Assembly: GCA_003216135.1 (NCBI GenBank)
Contig: QCJI01000001.1
Location: 80,083 to 144,082, forward strand
Direction: 5' to 3'
DNA from: Prochlorococcus sp. AG-409-A22
Lineage (GTDB): Bacteria > Cyanobacteriota > Cyanobacteriia > PCC-6307 > Cyanobiaceae
DNA length: 64,000 nucleotides
The position numbers and the translations under genes were made by a program. This document shows, one piece after another, positions 63,658-64,000 of this stretch (positions are counted from its first letter, which is position 1; each line of letters starts with the position of its first letter). The notes beneath the pieces are model-generated. The model had not been told where the DNA came from, searched no databases, and saw only the letters and a program-made list of their open reading frames with translations.

Positions 63658-63702
63658 AAAAAAAGAGGGTTTTATCCCTCTATGTTAGATCGACTGTCAA
63701 TC
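63658..63702 (-). repeat. T module e
   Basis: Minus strand: GATTGACAGTCGATC, CTAACATA, hairpin GAGGG/CCCTC, loop ATAAAA, seven T, then directly the ATG of the ABM-fold gene (63657). The unit d-to-e (349 bp) contains exactly one gene and one module. A weak second hairpin, GCG.CT/AG.CGC followed by TTTTTT on the plus strand, lies nearby at about 63712-63742. Confidence 0.85.
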
Positions 63703-63832
63703 AATACAATTATGCGACTAAATTTGATAAGCCGCTTTTTTATTGATTTATAGAATATTTTAAAAAGTATAGCTAGTTGCAATTGGCTAATAGTAAAACA
63801 GCTAAAACTTAATTAAGAAATTGGAAGACCAA

Positions 63833-64000
63833 ATGCAATATGATCAAAGAATTGAAAATATAGCAGCTGTTGCAGTAAACCTAGTTAAGGCGCTGGTAAT
63901 AATTTATCTAGGAGTCGAAGAAGTATTTAAAATAAGAAAATCACTTAAAAATAAGTTAGATTATTATTTTGCTTGGGATGATGATGATTTACGAGTACAT
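63833..64000 (+). CDS. Small protein, 3' end cut by window edge
   Basis: An open frame from ATG at 63833, MQYDQRIENIAAVAVNLVKA..., runs past the window end (56 codons seen). It has a hydrophobic stretch (AAVAVNLVKALVIIYLGV) and a Lys-rich middle followed by an acidic DDDD stretch. It may be a small membrane protein; not recognised. Confidence 0.45.
   Translation, partial: MQYDQRIENIAAVAVNLVKALVIIYLGVEEVFKIRKSLKNKLDYYFAWDDDDLRVH

Noticed and set aside
55456..63702. CRISPR array
   Set aside because: The T modules are repeated but not regularly spaced; the intervals are genes, not spacers, and there are no cas genes.
51700..64000. Insertion sequence or prophage
   Set aside because: No transposase, integrase, terminase or capsid-like gene is present in the window; mobility is inferred only from repeats.

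Overview
The window is AT-rich cyanobacterial DNA, most like a high-light-adapted Prochlorococcus. Signs of this are split rpoC1/rpoC2, PSRP-3 (Ycf65), Ycf35, a b/b' ATP synthase operon, several tiny high-light-inducible (hli) genes, a compact genome with 1-40 nt overlaps, and many TTG starts. I infer the HLI (MED4-like) group, but strain identity cannot be read from the sequence alone.

Positions 1-51,700 are core genome. Regions in order: RNA polymerase gamma and beta' (rpoC1 cut by the left edge); an hli gene, rlmN, a HEAT protein, and a DUF2997-Ycf35-ferredoxin-aldo/keto reductase group; rsmG, a J-domain protein and DUF3143; a complete late biotin operon bioF-bioK-bioC-bioD-bioA using the picocyanobacterial pimeloyl-ACP esterase BioK; a Ski2-like helicase; fumC and purB; TlyA; P-II (glnB) behind a small gene with an NtcA-type promoter; queF; system II cytochrome c maturation (ccs1, ccdA) and ftsW; the large ATP synthase operon (I, a, c, b', b, delta, alpha, gamma) followed by a ferredoxin; nadE-nadD-GTPase-CNNM; pepP; PSRP-3; the separate beta-epsilon ATP synthase operon divergent from groES-groEL; secG, gpmI, pyrR, an Hsp70 paralogue, rpoZ and small DUF genes.

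From about 51,700 to the right edge the character changes to an accessory island. It begins after an EVE-domain gene. It has an inverse-autotransporter-like outer membrane barrel next to a secreted protein, an hli operon with six tiny genes, strings of overlapping genes of 18-60 codons, an NmrA-like reductase, an RRM RNA-binding protein and small stress-type enzymes (DUF1330, DsrE, ABM-fold).

The island is built around two families of short repeats that ordinary annotation does not explain. The E repeat (six copies, about 220-280 bp) holds the antisense first codons of an EVE-like gene between 11-bp-period direct-repeat dyads, followed by a conserved core. The T module (five copies plus fragments, about 44 bp) carries a near-palindrome GATTGACAGTCGATC containing a perfect TTGACA and a GAGGG/CCCTC hairpin with a T-run that abuts the start codon of the next small gene. 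T and E are fused in two places. One gene (63349-63657) is bracketed by two nearly identical T modules in direct orientation. I regard this as the best candidate for an undescribed system: a modular promoter/terminator or recombination unit on which tiny stress genes are mounted, with deletion relics left behind.
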